64,000 bases of DNA from CAZSXU01 sp964610505 (GCA_964610505.1 CAZSXU010000001.1:186001-250000), one strand, 5' to 3'; positions 25,478 to 34,102 are shown, numbered from the stretch's first letter. Numbers and translations: made by a program. The notes: generated from the letters alone by a model not told the origin.

Positions 25478-25939
25478 CCTACACCTCCCCCCAGTCGGTC
25501 GCGCCACAGCCGGATCCAGCTCCCGGCTTTCTGCATTGACCCCGGCCGGCCGCGGAATTGCAGAAAGTTGAAAGTCGAGAGTGGACAACCCAGACCCAGG
25601 GCCGGCGACGGGGAAGGTTCGCCGGATCGAAGGCCACGGCGCAAGGCCCGCACTGCAGAAAATCGAGAGTCGAAAGTTGAGAGTCGACAACACATCCATC
25701 GGGCCAGCCGCGGTGAAGATCCGCCGGATCGAAGGCCCGAGCGTGGCGTTTCGGCCCGAGCAGATCGCCGCCCCCCTTGCCGATTCAATACCTCACTCAC
25801 GCTCGTGGCCAAGAGACGCCGGACCTTTGCCGCGGCAAAAGGCCCGCGCGAGAGATCCGAAAGCCGAGAGCCGGAACACACGAACCCGGGCCGGCCGCGG
25901 TGAAGATCCGCCGGATCCCGTTCGTCGCGCGCCCCCGCC
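25478..25939. other. Repeat-filled spacer between the two serpin genes
   Basis: 462 bases without a gene. It contains three family I repeat copies or fragments (about 25597-25650, 25708-25850 and 25887-25920) and two short stretches of 7-bp periodic sequence (GAAAGTT/GAGAGTC units near 25561-25590 and 25660-25690). Confidence 0.7.
25597..25920. repeat. Structured dispersed repeat, family I, three copies
   Basis: Each starts like GGGCC(G/A)GCCGCGGTGAAG and continues CGCCGGATCGAAGGCC. The middle copy is full-length, with inner arms CGAGCGTG and CACGCTCG. The first looks internally deleted, joining the left end to CACGGCGCAAGGCCCG, and the third is a left-end fragment. Confidence 0.6.
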
Positions 25940-27187
25940 CTACAACACCGGTTCCACGATCGCTCCCATGAAGAGGACGGTTCCCGTCAAGTCATCCCGA
26001 ATGACGCAGAAGAACGGCCGATCGACCGTCACAGCCGGAGGCGCCGATTCGAATTCGATACTCACGGAGGTCGCCGCGGCCGCCTCGGTGCCTTCCTCGT
26101 TCACCTCCACGAACGTCTTGTGGAGGACTTCACCGATCCAGTACCCGCCCGTGCCGAGCATCGGCGAGAAATCGGCGTCGGCGGAGAATGCCACATCCAT
26201 CCCGAGAGATTTCAGAACGTCGTTCAGCTGGACCCCGTATTCCAGTTTGAACTTCGGAAGCGCTACGTCCACATCCGTTTCACCGAACCCCGCCATCCAA
26301 TTCTCCCAGGCCTCCGGACTCAGCCCGTCGAGAAACGCAGCCAGACTCGATGCTTCGTGCGGCAGAAAGACGTACATGCTCATCCGGTCGTCGCCGTACG
26401 GAAGGCGGACGGCCTGGAATCCTTCGGTCCAGAGGTACTCGAGGCCGGCAGACTGGTGCATCGTGGGATGCATCTTCTGGCTGCCGTCCGGCATCGTGAA
26501 GAGACGATCCGCGGTCTCCGCCTCGTCGAACTGATAGGTCCAGGTTCCTTTGAAGTAGATCGCGTTGACGAGGATCATCGCCGTATTAGCCCCGATTTCT
26601 TGAATGATCTCCGTGATCTTGTCCTCGGTCGCTTCGCTCACCCAGTCGTTGATCTGACCGGGAGCCGCCGGCTCGGCGCAATTGAGCGTGGAGGCTTCGG
26701 CCGCGAAGTAGTCCCGGCATCTCTCCAGAAAATCGGGCAGTACGGATTCCCCGCCACACACCCAGATGGAATTCGCTATGCTGAGTTGAACCTCGGTGTC
26801 GTTCTGTTCCAGCCATGCCTTGAGGGTGGCGTTGGTCTCGTTGATCTCATCCAGGGTGAGTTCGTCGATCTCCAGCACCTCGGCCATCCCGTCATAGGTG
26901 TCCCCGCCGGCCCCGTTGAGCGTCATCGTCAGCGCAAAGGCAATGCTGGGCGGAGAGATGAAAACGTTCTCGGTGACGCCGTCCTCGGTGAGCTCCGACA
27001 AAAGACGGAATGCGAATCGGGTGTCGGCGTCCACCAGCCGCGAATCCACGTCGGCGGCGGAGATCGGGTTGGACCCGCCCGGATCGGGCGCAGCGGGCCG
27101 GGCGCCATCGTCGTCGGAACACCCGGCGAAGCAGACACCGGCCACCATCAGGGCACACGCGGCGGATGAGAACAGTCGTCGTTTCAT
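25940..27187 (-). CDS. Lipoprotein serpin
   Basis: A 415-residue serpin with a lipoprotein signal (FAGC at about 22-25, then SDDDG), so it should be anchored to a membrane. NVFISPPSIAFALTMTLNGA and the inhibitory hinge VNEEGTEAAAATS are intact, and the C-terminal RPFFCVIRDDLTGTVLFMG strand is present. Counting from the hinge puts P1 near a Glu/Phe, different from the neighbouring serpin, so the two probably block different proteases. The ATG at 27187 is preceded by GGAGGT. An arrangement of one secreted and one anchored serpin fits protection from host, predator or self-made proteases such as the C25 enzyme at 18406-22281; the last is inference. Confidence 0.92.
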   Translation of the reverse strand: MKRRLFSSAACALMVAGVCFAGCSDDDGARPAAPDPGGSNPISAADVDSRLVDADTRFAFRLLSELTEDGVTENVFISPPSIAFALTMTLNGAGGDTYDGMAEVLEIDELTLDEINETNATLKAWLEQNDTEVQLSIANSIWVCGGESVLPDFLERCRDYFAAEASTLNCAEPAAPGQINDWVSEATEDKITEIIQEIGANTAMILVNAIYFKGTWTYQFDEAETADRLFTMPDGSQKMHPTMHQSAGLEYLWTEGFQAVRLPYGDDRMSMYVFLPHEASSLAAFLDGLSPEAWENWMAGFGETDVDVALPKFKLEYGVQLNDVLKSLGMDVAFSADADFSPMLGTGGYWIGEVLHKTFVEVNEEGTEAAAATSVSIEFESAPPAVTVDRPFFCVIRDDLTGTVLFMGAIVEPVL

Positions 27188-27538
27188 GACGGCCACCTCC
27201 TGCGGGGAAAGACCAAGGAACACGCAGATCCGCCCCTCGATGGCCTCCAAATCAGATTCGCGCGAACCTGCTTTCGTTATCCAGCCTACCACATGAAATC
27301 CGGTCGTCAACCCCCCTCCCGGATTCACAATGCGACAAACCCCGGATCCGCCTATTTCCCGTTGCTGATTCACGACTTCCGATTTCCGTCCAGTGGCCCC
27401 CGAACCCGTGGATTCGCGGCGAATGACAGCGAATGGGAAATCGGAAATAGAGCTTCGGAGAAACGCCTCGGAAAACCCGGTGACCAGTGACGAGTGTCCG
27501 GTGACTGGGGATAGCGCGCCGTCTGGTCGCCCGATCAG
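27188..27538. other. Intergenic region with a palindromic repeat element
   Basis: 351 bases between the lipoprotein serpin and the TolB-like gene. The left 170 bases should hold the serpin promoter, but none was clear. The right part is the family II repeat at about 27356-27520. Confidence 0.6.
27356..27520. repeat. Palindromic 7-bp-periodic repeat, family II, copy 1
   Basis: The left arm contains GATTCACGACTTCCGATTTCCG and the right arm GACAGCGAATGGGAAATCGGAAATAG, which are partly complementary. A run with TGACCAG-TGACGAG-TGTCCGG-TGACTGG spacing of seven bases follows. The element at 61636-61803 has the same module order. Confidence 0.6.
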
Positions 27539-28477
27539 CTAGTCCGTGAATGGAACGCCATCCACGGTCCAGAGGTCCTCGTTGCCCGTCTGGTCGGAGC
27601 AGTAGACAATGCGGCCGCCCAGCGGGCTCCAGCTGGGCTGCGTATCCTGGTGAACGCAGGATCCGGTCAGGTTCTCCGGTGATCCCCCTGCCGAACCGAC
27701 GACCCAGATGTCCCAGTTGCCGGCCGCGTCGGACTGGAAGGCGATGTATCGGCCTCCGGGTGACCATGCGGGATTTCTTTCATTCGCCGCCGTTGTCGCG
27801 ACGGCGATCGGGGTTCCGTCGTTCACATTCTGAACGTATACATTGTAGTCGGTTCCGTCGAAGATGGAGTAGGCCACTCTCTGTCCGTCCGGCGACCAGA
27901 CCGCCTCCAGGGCAACGCCGCCGAGACCGTCAAGCGCGAGGCTCTCGACGTCTCCCCCATCAGAGGGAATCAGGCGCAGCGTGTCGGCTCGCGAGAAGAG
28001 GACGGTTGCGCCGTCGGGCGACCAGGCCGGCCAGGAATCCACGACCGCTCCCTCGGTCAGCTGCCGAAGGTTGGGAAGCGTCGAAAGATACGCGACGATC
28101 CAGAGCCTCACACTGGCCTCGGCCGGGGGACCGCTCTCGTCGAAATCCGCGGCGAACACGACGCTCTCCCCGTCGGGGGACCAGGAGGCTCGAGATACCA
28201 TGTATCGCTCCCCAGAGGTAATCCGCCGGAGGGACGTATCGGTCAAGCCCAAGATCCATACTTCCGGATCGCCCGTTCGAGTGGAAATGAACACCACCTG
28301 ATCCCCGGCAGAATTCCATACCGGATACGTATCGCTTGCCGTGTTTGTGGTGAGCCGAGCGTAGGTCAGCGCACCCGGATTGAAAACAAGTTCGGTCTCT
28401 CCCGAGTCACTGGAACCGCACCCCCCCGCCAGAATCAACCCTACGGCGCACCCCAAAAGCCTGCTCCCTGTTAGCAA
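27539..28477 (-). CDS. TolB-like (PD40 beta-propeller) lipoprotein
   Basis: A 312-residue protein. A lipobox (LAGGC) follows a short hydrophobic stretch, and the mature part is a chain of PD40/WD40-like propeller blades with repeated W(S/N)PDGxxVxF motifs, such as ASWSPDGESVVFAAD, PAWSPDGATVLFSR and AVWSPDGQRVAYS. It probably forms a six- or seven-bladed propeller for protein-protein contacts at the envelope. The start is inferred as TTG at 28477, with GGGAGG six bases upstream; the open frame to 28675 overlaps the next gene and lacks homology. It follows the DUF6599 gene at 28510 by 32 bases and may be coupled to it. Confidence 0.78.
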   Translation of the reverse strand: MLTGSRLLGCAVGLILAGGCGSSDSGETELVFNPGALTYARLTTNTASDTYPVWNSAGDQVVFISTRTGDPEVWILGLTDTSLRRITSGERYMVSRASWSPDGESVVFAADFDESGPPAEASVRLWIVAYLSTLPNLRQLTEGAVVDSWPAWSPDGATVLFSRADTLRLIPSDGGDVESLALDGLGGVALEAVWSPDGQRVAYSIFDGTDYNVYVQNVNDGTPIAVATTAANERNPAWSPGGRYIAFQSDAAGNWDIWVVGSAGGSPENLTGSCVHQDTQPSWSPLGGRIVYCSDQTGNEDLWTVDGVPFTD

Positions 28478-28509
28478 AAGGTTCCTCCCGTCGGTGGATC
28501 TTCGAGTCG

Positions 28510-29505
28510 TCAGTCGGTGCAATCGATCTCTGCTTCCTTCACGGCTTCGGGCTTGCGCCCGGAGAACCCCTCGAGGCGGGATTCGAGGGTTGCGATCATC
28601 GCGCCGCATGAATCGCGTGACGGGCAGTCCAACGCGAGAGCCAGATAGGCGTTCCGCTGCACGGCCTTTCGCCACAGGCCCTCGTCCTCGACGATCACGG
28701 CGCCTCGCCCGCGTTGTCCCTCGGTGAGGATGTCGGCCCCGGTCCCTGCTTCTCGCCGGAAACCTTCCAACGCCTCGGCCGCACTCGTCACGTCGGGATA
28801 GGATACGAGGACGAGGAAGACCTGACCCTCGCCCGCGAGTTCATATTCTCCGATCACCCCGTCGGTCAGATCGGACAGCCCCAGCGGGTTTTTCTCGGAA
28901 AGGTAGTAGAACGTGCTCAGGGTCAACGACGTGTGGAAAAAGTGAACTCCCCCGGGGACGCGTCCCTTCACCGGGAGAAGCGAAACGAGCGCGGGCACGT
29001 CCTCTTCGCTCGTGATCCTCCGGGCGACCGATCGACCCGTCTCCCGAATCGTCGTCAAGTATTCCTCGTATCCTCTCCACATGAACACGCGCACGAAGTA
29101 CTCGCCCTTCCAGAACCTCAGGGTCCCTCCCTGGATCTGGGCCCCCCGGCCGACGTCGGTATCTTCCCCCCAGGTATCCTGGGTGAACATTCCATAGGCG
29201 CTCTTCGCGCTCCCCATCCGGTAGACTTCGACCTTGAGGGGATCGCCCCCGGGAGAGATCCACTCTCCCACCGCCAGATCCTGAAATCCGTAGTCCAGGT
29301 AAACCTCGGCCCCGCCGTTCATGTAGTCATAGAGACCCCTGGATGACGACACCGTGCGGCGCTCGCCCGGTCCCCATCCGGGCAGTTCGTCCTCGGCCGG
29401 AAGGAGATCGATGGTGTTCACCTGGACATTCTCCGCCGCAGACGCGGGCGACGTTGCGAGAAGAACGCTCAGCAGAATTGCCGGAATCATTCCCTCCTCC
29501 TTCAT
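28510..29505 (-). CDS. Secreted DUF6599-type protein, paralogue of 8570-9538
   Basis: About 331 residues with a signal peptide (IPAILLSVLLATSPASAA). It shares with the earlier paralogue a LLPAEDELPGW start, GLYDYMNGGAEVYLDYGF, VEVYRMGSAKSAYGMFT and a FWKGEYFVRVF segment. Function is unknown. Start: ATG 29505 (MKEEG) or the in-frame ATG 29490; AGGAGG lies only two or three bases before the second, so the first is listed. The C-terminus (about 60 residues) is charged and differs from the paralogue. The TolB-like gene follows. Confidence 0.8.
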   Translation of the reverse strand: MKEEGMIPAILLSVLLATSPASAAENVQVNTIDLLPAEDELPGWGPGERRTVSSSRGLYDYMNGGAEVYLDYGFQDLAVGEWISPGGDPLKVEVYRMGSAKSAYGMFTQDTWGEDTDVGRGAQIQGGTLRFWKGEYFVRVFMWRGYEEYLTTIRETGRSVARRITSEEDVPALVSLLPVKGRVPGGVHFFHTSLTLSTFYYLSEKNPLGLSDLTDGVIGEYELAGEGQVFLVLVSYPDVTSAAEALEGFRREAGTGADILTEGQRGRGAVIVEDEGLWRKAVQRNAYLALALDCPSRDSCGAMIATLESRLEGFSGRKPEAVKEAEIDCTD

Positions 29506-29785
29506 CTGAGAGCCACCGGGCCGTCCATACATTCTACGCAGGGATTTTCCGGCGTCAAGAGAGGGGTGGGAGTATTCTGCCGCGATTGCGAACGCTGAAT
29601 CGCGGGTTGCGGATGTTGTCATCGGCAACGCCGGTGAATCGAGACACCCGGCAGGTGGGGGGCCTGCGAAGTCTCACTGATCAGAAGCGCCCTCCCGGCT
29701 CGGGGACTCGGATCGAGACAGGTGTTCCCCAATCCCCGCTTGAAGATCGTCCGATTCCTGCTACTCTATCGCGTCCGGAGGGAGA

Positions 29786-30808
29786 ATGACGAAGAACCCG
29801 GGAGTCTATTGCCTGCTCCTGCGGCTGGCGAAGGAGAGCGATCTCAAGATCGGCCGCCGAAAACGGTCATTTCCGGCCGGCTATTACCTTTACGTGGGCT
29901 CGGCGATGGGCGGATTGGACGCGCGCATCCGGCGGCACCTCTCGCACGAGAAGAAGAAGCGCTGGCACATCGATGTCCTGGCGGACGCGGCCAAGGCGCA
30001 TCGCGTGTTCCGGTTCCCTACGGACTCCCGGACCGCCGAGTGCCGGCTCGCCCGCCGACTGGCCGTCTGCACGGACGCCACCGGAATCGAGGGCTTCGGT
30101 TCGTCGGACTGCAGGTGCAAGACTCATCTCTTCCACCTCAGAACCAAGCCGCTCTTCAATCCGTTTGACCTTCTGCGCCGCAGGAGTATCGAGCGTGTCG
30201 TCCGGACGCTCTCCGTCCTCTACTCCACCCCGAAGGCCTGTGGAACGCGGGATCCTTTCCGGTCCCTGATCACGTGTGTGATCTCCCTGCGGACCAAGGA
30301 CGAGGTGACCGCCCCGGCCGGCGACCGGCTCTTCCAACTGGCGCGCACGCCCTCTGACATGATCCGGCTCCCGGCGTCAACGATCGCCGGGACCATCTAC
30401 CCCGCGGGGTTCTACCGGCAGAAGGGGAAGACGATCCGGGAAATCTCGGAAATTCTCGTCGACCGGCACGCTGGACACGTGCCCGGCACGATCGAAGAGC
30501 TCACGGCCCTTCCCGGCGTTGGGCGCAAGACGGCCAACCTGGTTCTCGGCCGCGCCTTCCAGACCCCCGCCATTTGCGTAGACACCCACGTGCACCGGAT
30601 CTCCAATCGCCTGGGGTGGGTGGCGTCGGACACGCCGGAGGAGACAGAGATTGCCCTTGGGCGCGTGCTGCCGCGAAAACACTGGATCGCAATCAACGGC
30701 CTGATGGTCCGCCACGGCCAGGAGATCTGCCACCCGACGTCACCCAAGTGCAGCCTCTGCGCCATTGCCAAAGACTGCCTCCGGGATGGCGTTCAACGAT
30801 CGCGATAG
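29786..30808 (+). CDS. nth: DUF123-endonuclease III fusion
   Basis: A 340-residue fusion. Residues 1 to about 125 are a DUF123 domain (GVYCLLLRL, YYLYVGSAMGGLDARIRRHL, GFGSSDCRC). Residues of about 130-340 are endonuclease III: the helix-hairpin-helix LPGVGRKTANL with catalytic Lys near 249, Asp near 268 in CVDTHVHR, and the [4Fe-4S] loop Cys315-x6-Cys322-x2-Cys325-x5-Cys331. It removes oxidised pyrimidines and cleaves abasic sites. DUF123 is of unknown function but is known from Nth fusions. The ATG at 29786 lies just after a GGAGGGAG sequence. It stands alone, divergent from the DUF6599 gene. Confidence 0.9.
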   Translation: MTKNPGVYCLLLRLAKESDLKIGRRKRSFPAGYYLYVGSAMGGLDARIRRHLSHEKKKRWHIDVLADAAKAHRVFRFPTDSRTAECRLARRLAVCTDATGIEGFGSSDCRCKTHLFHLRTKPLFNPFDLLRRRSIERVVRTLSVLYSTPKACGTRDPFRSLITCVISLRTKDEVTAPAGDRLFQLARTPSDMIRLPASTIAGTIYPAGFYRQKGKTIREISEILVDRHAGHVPGTIEELTALPGVGRKTANLVLGRAFQTPAICVDTHVHRISNRLGWVASDTPEETEIALGRVLPRKHWIAINGLMVRHGQEICHPTSPKCSLCAIAKDCLRDGVQRSR

Positions 30809-30825
30809 ACGATTCATCCAAGCGC

Positions 30826-30854
30826 TTGACGTCCCGGTCCCGGTGATGTAGACA
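30826..30854 (+). promoter_or_regulatory. Sigma-70-like promoter of the K+ channel gene
   Basis: TTGACG (30826-30831), a 17-base spacer, then TAGACA (30849-30854), preceded by TG at 30847-30848. The predicted transcript start is about 50 bases before the channel's GTG. Confidence 0.55.
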
Positions 30855-30910
30855 TAGCGTACGAGCTCTGCATTCCCTCTCTGGTCCGTCCGGACGAAAC
30901 GAGGCCACAC

Positions 30911-31894
30911 GTGAGACCTCTGGCAACACCCCTTCTCATGCTTCTGGCCATCACTCTGGTCGGCACCCTCGGCTACATACAGCTGGAAGGGTGGCCGCCC
31001 CTCGAGTCCTTCTACCAGGTCGTGATCACCCTCAGCACCGTCGGCTTCAAGGAAGTCTCCCCTCTGTCCACGTCGGGCAGAGTCCTGACGATCCTGATCA
31101 TTGTCTTCGGAATCGGGGCGGTGACCTACCTGGTCCGGAGGATCGTCGCTTTCACGGTGGAAGGGGAAATGGCCGGCCTCAGGAGGAGAAAGAAGATGAA
31201 CCACTCTCTGGAAAGAATCAAGGACCACTACCTGATCTGCGGCTACGGGCGCGTCGGCAAGTGGGCGGTGGAAGAGTTTCTCAAGGAGAGCGTGCCGGTG
31301 GTCGTAATCGACGACAACCCGGACCTCGAACCGGATCTCCAATCTCGCTCCCTGCCATACGTCATCGGCGACGCTTCTTCCGACGATGTCCTGCGGCGCG
31401 CCGGCGTGACGCGGGCCCTGGGTCTGATTGCCGTCACCGACACGGATGCTGAAAACGTGTTCGTTGCCATGAGCGCGTGTGCGCTGAACCCCGACATTCG
31501 CGTCATTTCGCGGGCAAACGACGCAGCCACCGAGGCGAAACTCCGCCGAGCGGGCGTCGAGGGAGTGATCTGCCCGCTTCAAATCGCGGGCTCGCGCATC
31601 GCAAGCATGTTGCTGCATCCGGCAACCACCGGTTTTCTCGACATCGTCACCCGCCGCGGCGAAGACGAACTCCGCATTCAAGATCTCCCTATTCGCGAAG
31701 GATCTCCCCTTGCGGGTCTCACGATTCAGGGTGCGGACATTCGAGCCAAGTCGGGTTCCATGGTGCTGGGCATTCGACGACACGCCGGACAGAGCGAGTT
31801 GAACCCTTCGCCCTCCAGCCTCATCAATCCCGGCGACCGCCTGATCGTGCTTGGCACCAGGACCCAACTGTCGGTTCTTGAGAACATGATCTGA
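30911..31894 (+). CDS. Potassium channel with RCK (TrkA-N/TrkA-C) domain
   Basis: A 327-residue inner-membrane channel subunit. TM1 (about 8-24), a pore helix with selectivity filter TVGF (43-46; the canonical form is TVGY/TVGD), and TM2 (about 58-76). A TrkA-N Rossmann domain follows, starting YLICGYGRVGKWAVEEF (about 107), then TrkA-C (about 240-327). It resembles MthK-type, ligand-gated channels; the RCK would bind NAD(H), nucleotide or Ca2+. The start is a GTG with GAGG six bases upstream. Confidence 0.9.
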   Translation: MRPLATPLLMLLAITLVGTLGYIQLEGWPPLESFYQVVITLSTVGFKEVSPLSTSGRVLTILIIVFGIGAVTYLVRRIVAFTVEGEMAGLRRRKKMNHSLERIKDHYLICGYGRVGKWAVEEFLKESVPVVVIDDNPDLEPDLQSRSLPYVIGDASSDDVLRRAGVTRALGLIAVTDTDAENVFVAMSACALNPDIRVISRANDAATEAKLRRAGVEGVICPLQIAGSRIASMLLHPATTGFLDIVTRRGEDELRIQDLPIREGSPLAGLTIQGADIRAKSGSMVLGIRRHAGQSELNPSPSSLINPGDRLIVLGTRTQLSVLENMI

Positions 31895-32602
31895 TGTTCC
31901 AACCGATGTCGTCCTTCCGCGGCTTCTGAAGGGTCCCACGTTTCACCACACTGGCGAGATCCCGTTCACAAGAATCGACTTGACGCGTTTTGTTCGCGTG
32001 TGCTGCCACCGGGGAGAGGCAAAGCAGATACGCGCGCACACCCAGCGAATTGCGGCGTTTTGCATATAGTTGGCATGTAATACAATAACCAACAATCATT
32101 ACACTCGATTGAAAACTCAGCGTTTAGCAGTTCCTTGCACAGTGAATAGCTGATAGATTCCTTTTTCCCGTTGACTTCTATTGCCACCTATGATAGACTC
32201 CTCTCGTTCTGTCCAGGAACTCGTAGCGATCGGACGACTGCGGGAGGTGAGATCTCTGGTCACCAGGGTCATTGGCTCACCTTAGTTTCAATTACACGTT
32301 GACCCGATGATCGATTCTCCGCTTGGTCTTGAAACCCGAGGTCGTGCAGATCCCGGTGAATCGATGGATCAAGCCGCACGGATCCGACGGTACCCGTTGC
32401 CTGGTAACTGCGAAACGGTTGTTGGCCGTGTCTTGGCCGGGCTGTCACGTAACGTGCTTGCGGTCAGATTCCTGGCCAGGCCGCGATCCAACGTGAACGA
32501 AACCGAAGGGGAAAGGCGCGTTCCGGTTCGCAGAGCTCGGCTGAACATTCTGTGGCATGATGCTCGCATACCCATATAACGAAAGGACCGGATCCTGCAC
32601 TC
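31895..32602. other. Gene-poor, lower-GC stretch
   Basis: 708 bases with no gene I can support. GC drops visibly around 32050-32210. A candidate plus-strand promoter lies at 32171-32199. Two short frames (plus 32307-32579; minus 31966-32187, GTG start) lack ribosome-binding sites or recognisable domains. Confidence 0.5.
32171..32199 (+). promoter_or_regulatory. Candidate sigma-70 promoter in the low-GC stretch
   Basis: TTGACT (32171-32176), a 17-base spacer, TAGACT (32194-32199). The nearest supportable gene starts about 400 bases downstream, so the target or RNA product is unclear. Confidence 0.35.
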
Positions 32603-32830
32603 ATGAGAAGCGAGCCCTTGGCTACACGGATGAGAATGGAGGAAACGCCCTACGCTTCCGTCGGGAATGAGACGGTCCCGCGGGAGATTCGGTGCGCCAA
32701 CTGCGGTCTTCTTCTCGCCAAAGGCCTGGGTTTCGGAGGAGCGGAGATCCGATGGAAAGAGCTGTGGCTCAGGGTCTGGGGACGAGCAAAGATCCGCTGC
32801 AGAAAGTGTGGCACCGTTTGTGACATCTAG
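32603..32830 (+). CDS. Com-like small zinc-ribbon protein
   Basis: A 75-residue (or shorter, from an internal ATG) protein. Its second half reads IRCANCGLLLAKG...IRCRKCGTVCDI, with two Cys-x2-Cys pairs in the arrangement of the phage Mu Com translational regulator and related 'Com-like' zinc-ribbon proteins. The N-terminal 30 residues show nothing. Isolated in a low-GC gap next to the fibre locus, it may be a leftover of a prophage or a small nucleic-acid-binding protein. No other phage gene was seen. Confidence 0.55.
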   Translation: MRSEPLATRMRMEETPYASVGNETVPREIRCANCGLLLAKGLGFGGAEIRWKELWLRVWGRAKIRCRKCGTVCDI

Positions 32831-32938
32831 ATTGAGGCTCCAGAAGCCCGAAGGATGCGGACATAGAACGTAGAACCGGTAGGCGGTGATCGGGTCTCGC
32901 CCGAACCGTCGGCCGGTCGAATGGAATCAGAGGTTCGA

Positions 32939-32999
32939 GAAGCCCCTAGCAGCGTACCTAGGGCAGGGAAGCCTATGCGCTGCGAGGGGCTTTTCTTTC
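32939..32999 (+). terminator. Intrinsic terminator or attenuator before the fibre locus
   Basis: Arms GAAGCCCCTAGCAGCG and CGCTGCGAGGGGCTT pair over 14 positions with one mismatch; the loop is about 23 bases, and TTTTCTTT follows. It lies after the Com-like gene and 26 bases before the first fibre-locus gene, so it could end one transcript or attenuate the next. Confidence 0.6.
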
Positions 33000-33025
33000 A
33001 CCGGGTCTGAGGGTGGGGGGTTCCA

Positions 33026-34102
33026 GTGCAACACCATGGGGCTCAGCGAAAGAGAATCCCGACGGGAGGTCGCTGGAAGGTGGAGGCGCAAAGAAGACTC
33101 GAGGAGTCGAGAGCATTCCGTTCGCCCATCGCCGGCACGCTCACCCTGCTCTCGTGGCTCTTCCTGACCGGCCTGATCATCCTGCTTGCTCCGCCGACAC
33201 TGCCGGCGCAGGTGGATCCCCAGGGGCTGGCGAAACTGGACATCGACCCCGCTCTCTGTGATCTGGGGCTCCTGTCCCCCGAAGATCCTCTCGATTCGGA
33301 GATGACTCCGGGGAAAACCACCGTTCGCCTTCTGAGCAGCGGGGACTGGAGGATCGAGATTGTCCTGGCCGGCCCGATCCGCCGCCTGAACGACGGTCTC
33401 GAGTTACCCCCGCCGGATCCGTCCGAGGTGATTGCCCCGATTCCCGGCGAATTGTTCTCTCTCTTGCCGAGCACCGTTGCGTCGGGAGAGGGTTCGAACG
33501 AATGGCAGGAACTCGAGGTCGACTGGAGAGAGGTCGCCACCGCCCTGGAACACGGACTGGATGTGAATTCGATGTCCGGGGTCTACGGATCAAGCCTGAT
33601 CGCTCGTCTGGTCGATCCGGAGGGACAATCCCTTACGGCGGGCATTCATGTCACGGTCCAGTTCGAGGTGTCTCGTTGGGTCCGCGTTTCCGAGGGGATA
33701 GCGGACATCGATTTGTCTTTTGCGGCGGGGGATTGGGACGTCATCAATGAAACGGCTTCGACCTCGCTGCTTGTGGGCGGCAATGTTTCCTGGCGGCTTT
33801 CCTCCGCCAGGGTCGGAGAGATGTCCAACGAAGAAGGCCTGACGGATCTTCCGGTCCCGGGTATCGCCGTCTATGTCCCGGGGGAGGAGCTGGCTCCCGG
33901 TCTGGAGCCGGCGGTCGCCGGGTATGTCACCCTCGGAGAAGAACCCGTCACCATCGTCCTGGCAAATCCTGAAAGTCCATCCTCCGGATCTTTGGAGGAC
34001 ATTCCCATAGTGGTTCGCCTTGAGGCCGACGAGCCGCTCCCTGCGGGGAGGTACCGCATGACGTTGGTCTTCGAGGCAAGTGCAGCACAACCCTTACCAT
34101 GA
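33026..34102 (+). CDS. Secreted beta-rich protein, first gene of the chaperone-usher-like locus
   Basis: A 358-residue protein not recognised by family. A long charged N-terminus leads into a strong hydrophobic stretch (LTLLSWLFLTGLIILLAPP) and a signal-peptidase-like site, PAQ-V, near residue 62; the real start may be an internal codon. The mature part is rich in short strands and Val/Leu/Pro, with phrases such as LPAGRYRMTLVFEASA typical of Ig-like or fimbrial subunits. There are no cysteine pairs of classical pilins. It is followed on the same strand by two related subunits, a PapD-like chaperone and an usher-like protein, so an adhesin or tip-subunit role is plausible. Confidence 0.6.
   Translation: MQHHGAQRKRIPTGGRWKVEAQRRLEESRAFRSPIAGTLTLLSWLFLTGLIILLAPPTLPAQVDPQGLAKLDIDPALCDLGLLSPEDPLDSEMTPGKTTVRLLSSGDWRIEIVLAGPIRRLNDGLELPPPDPSEVIAPIPGELFSLLPSTVASGEGSNEWQELEVDWREVATALEHGLDVNSMSGVYGSSLIARLVDPEGQSLTAGIHVTVQFEVSRWVRVSEGIADIDLSFAAGDWDVINETASTSLLVGGNVSWRLSSARVGEMSNEEGLTDLPVPGIAVYVPGEELAPGLEPAVAGYVTLGEEPVTIVLANPESPSSGSLEDIPIVVRLEADEPLPAGRYRMTLVFEASAAQPLP

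Noticed and set aside
31966..32187. 73-codon minus-strand gene in the low-GC gap
   Set aside because: GTG start without a ribosome-binding site and no recognisable domain.
32307..32579. 90-codon plus-strand gene in the low-GC gap
   Set aside because: No ribosome-binding site, Arg-rich random-looking composition and no domain.
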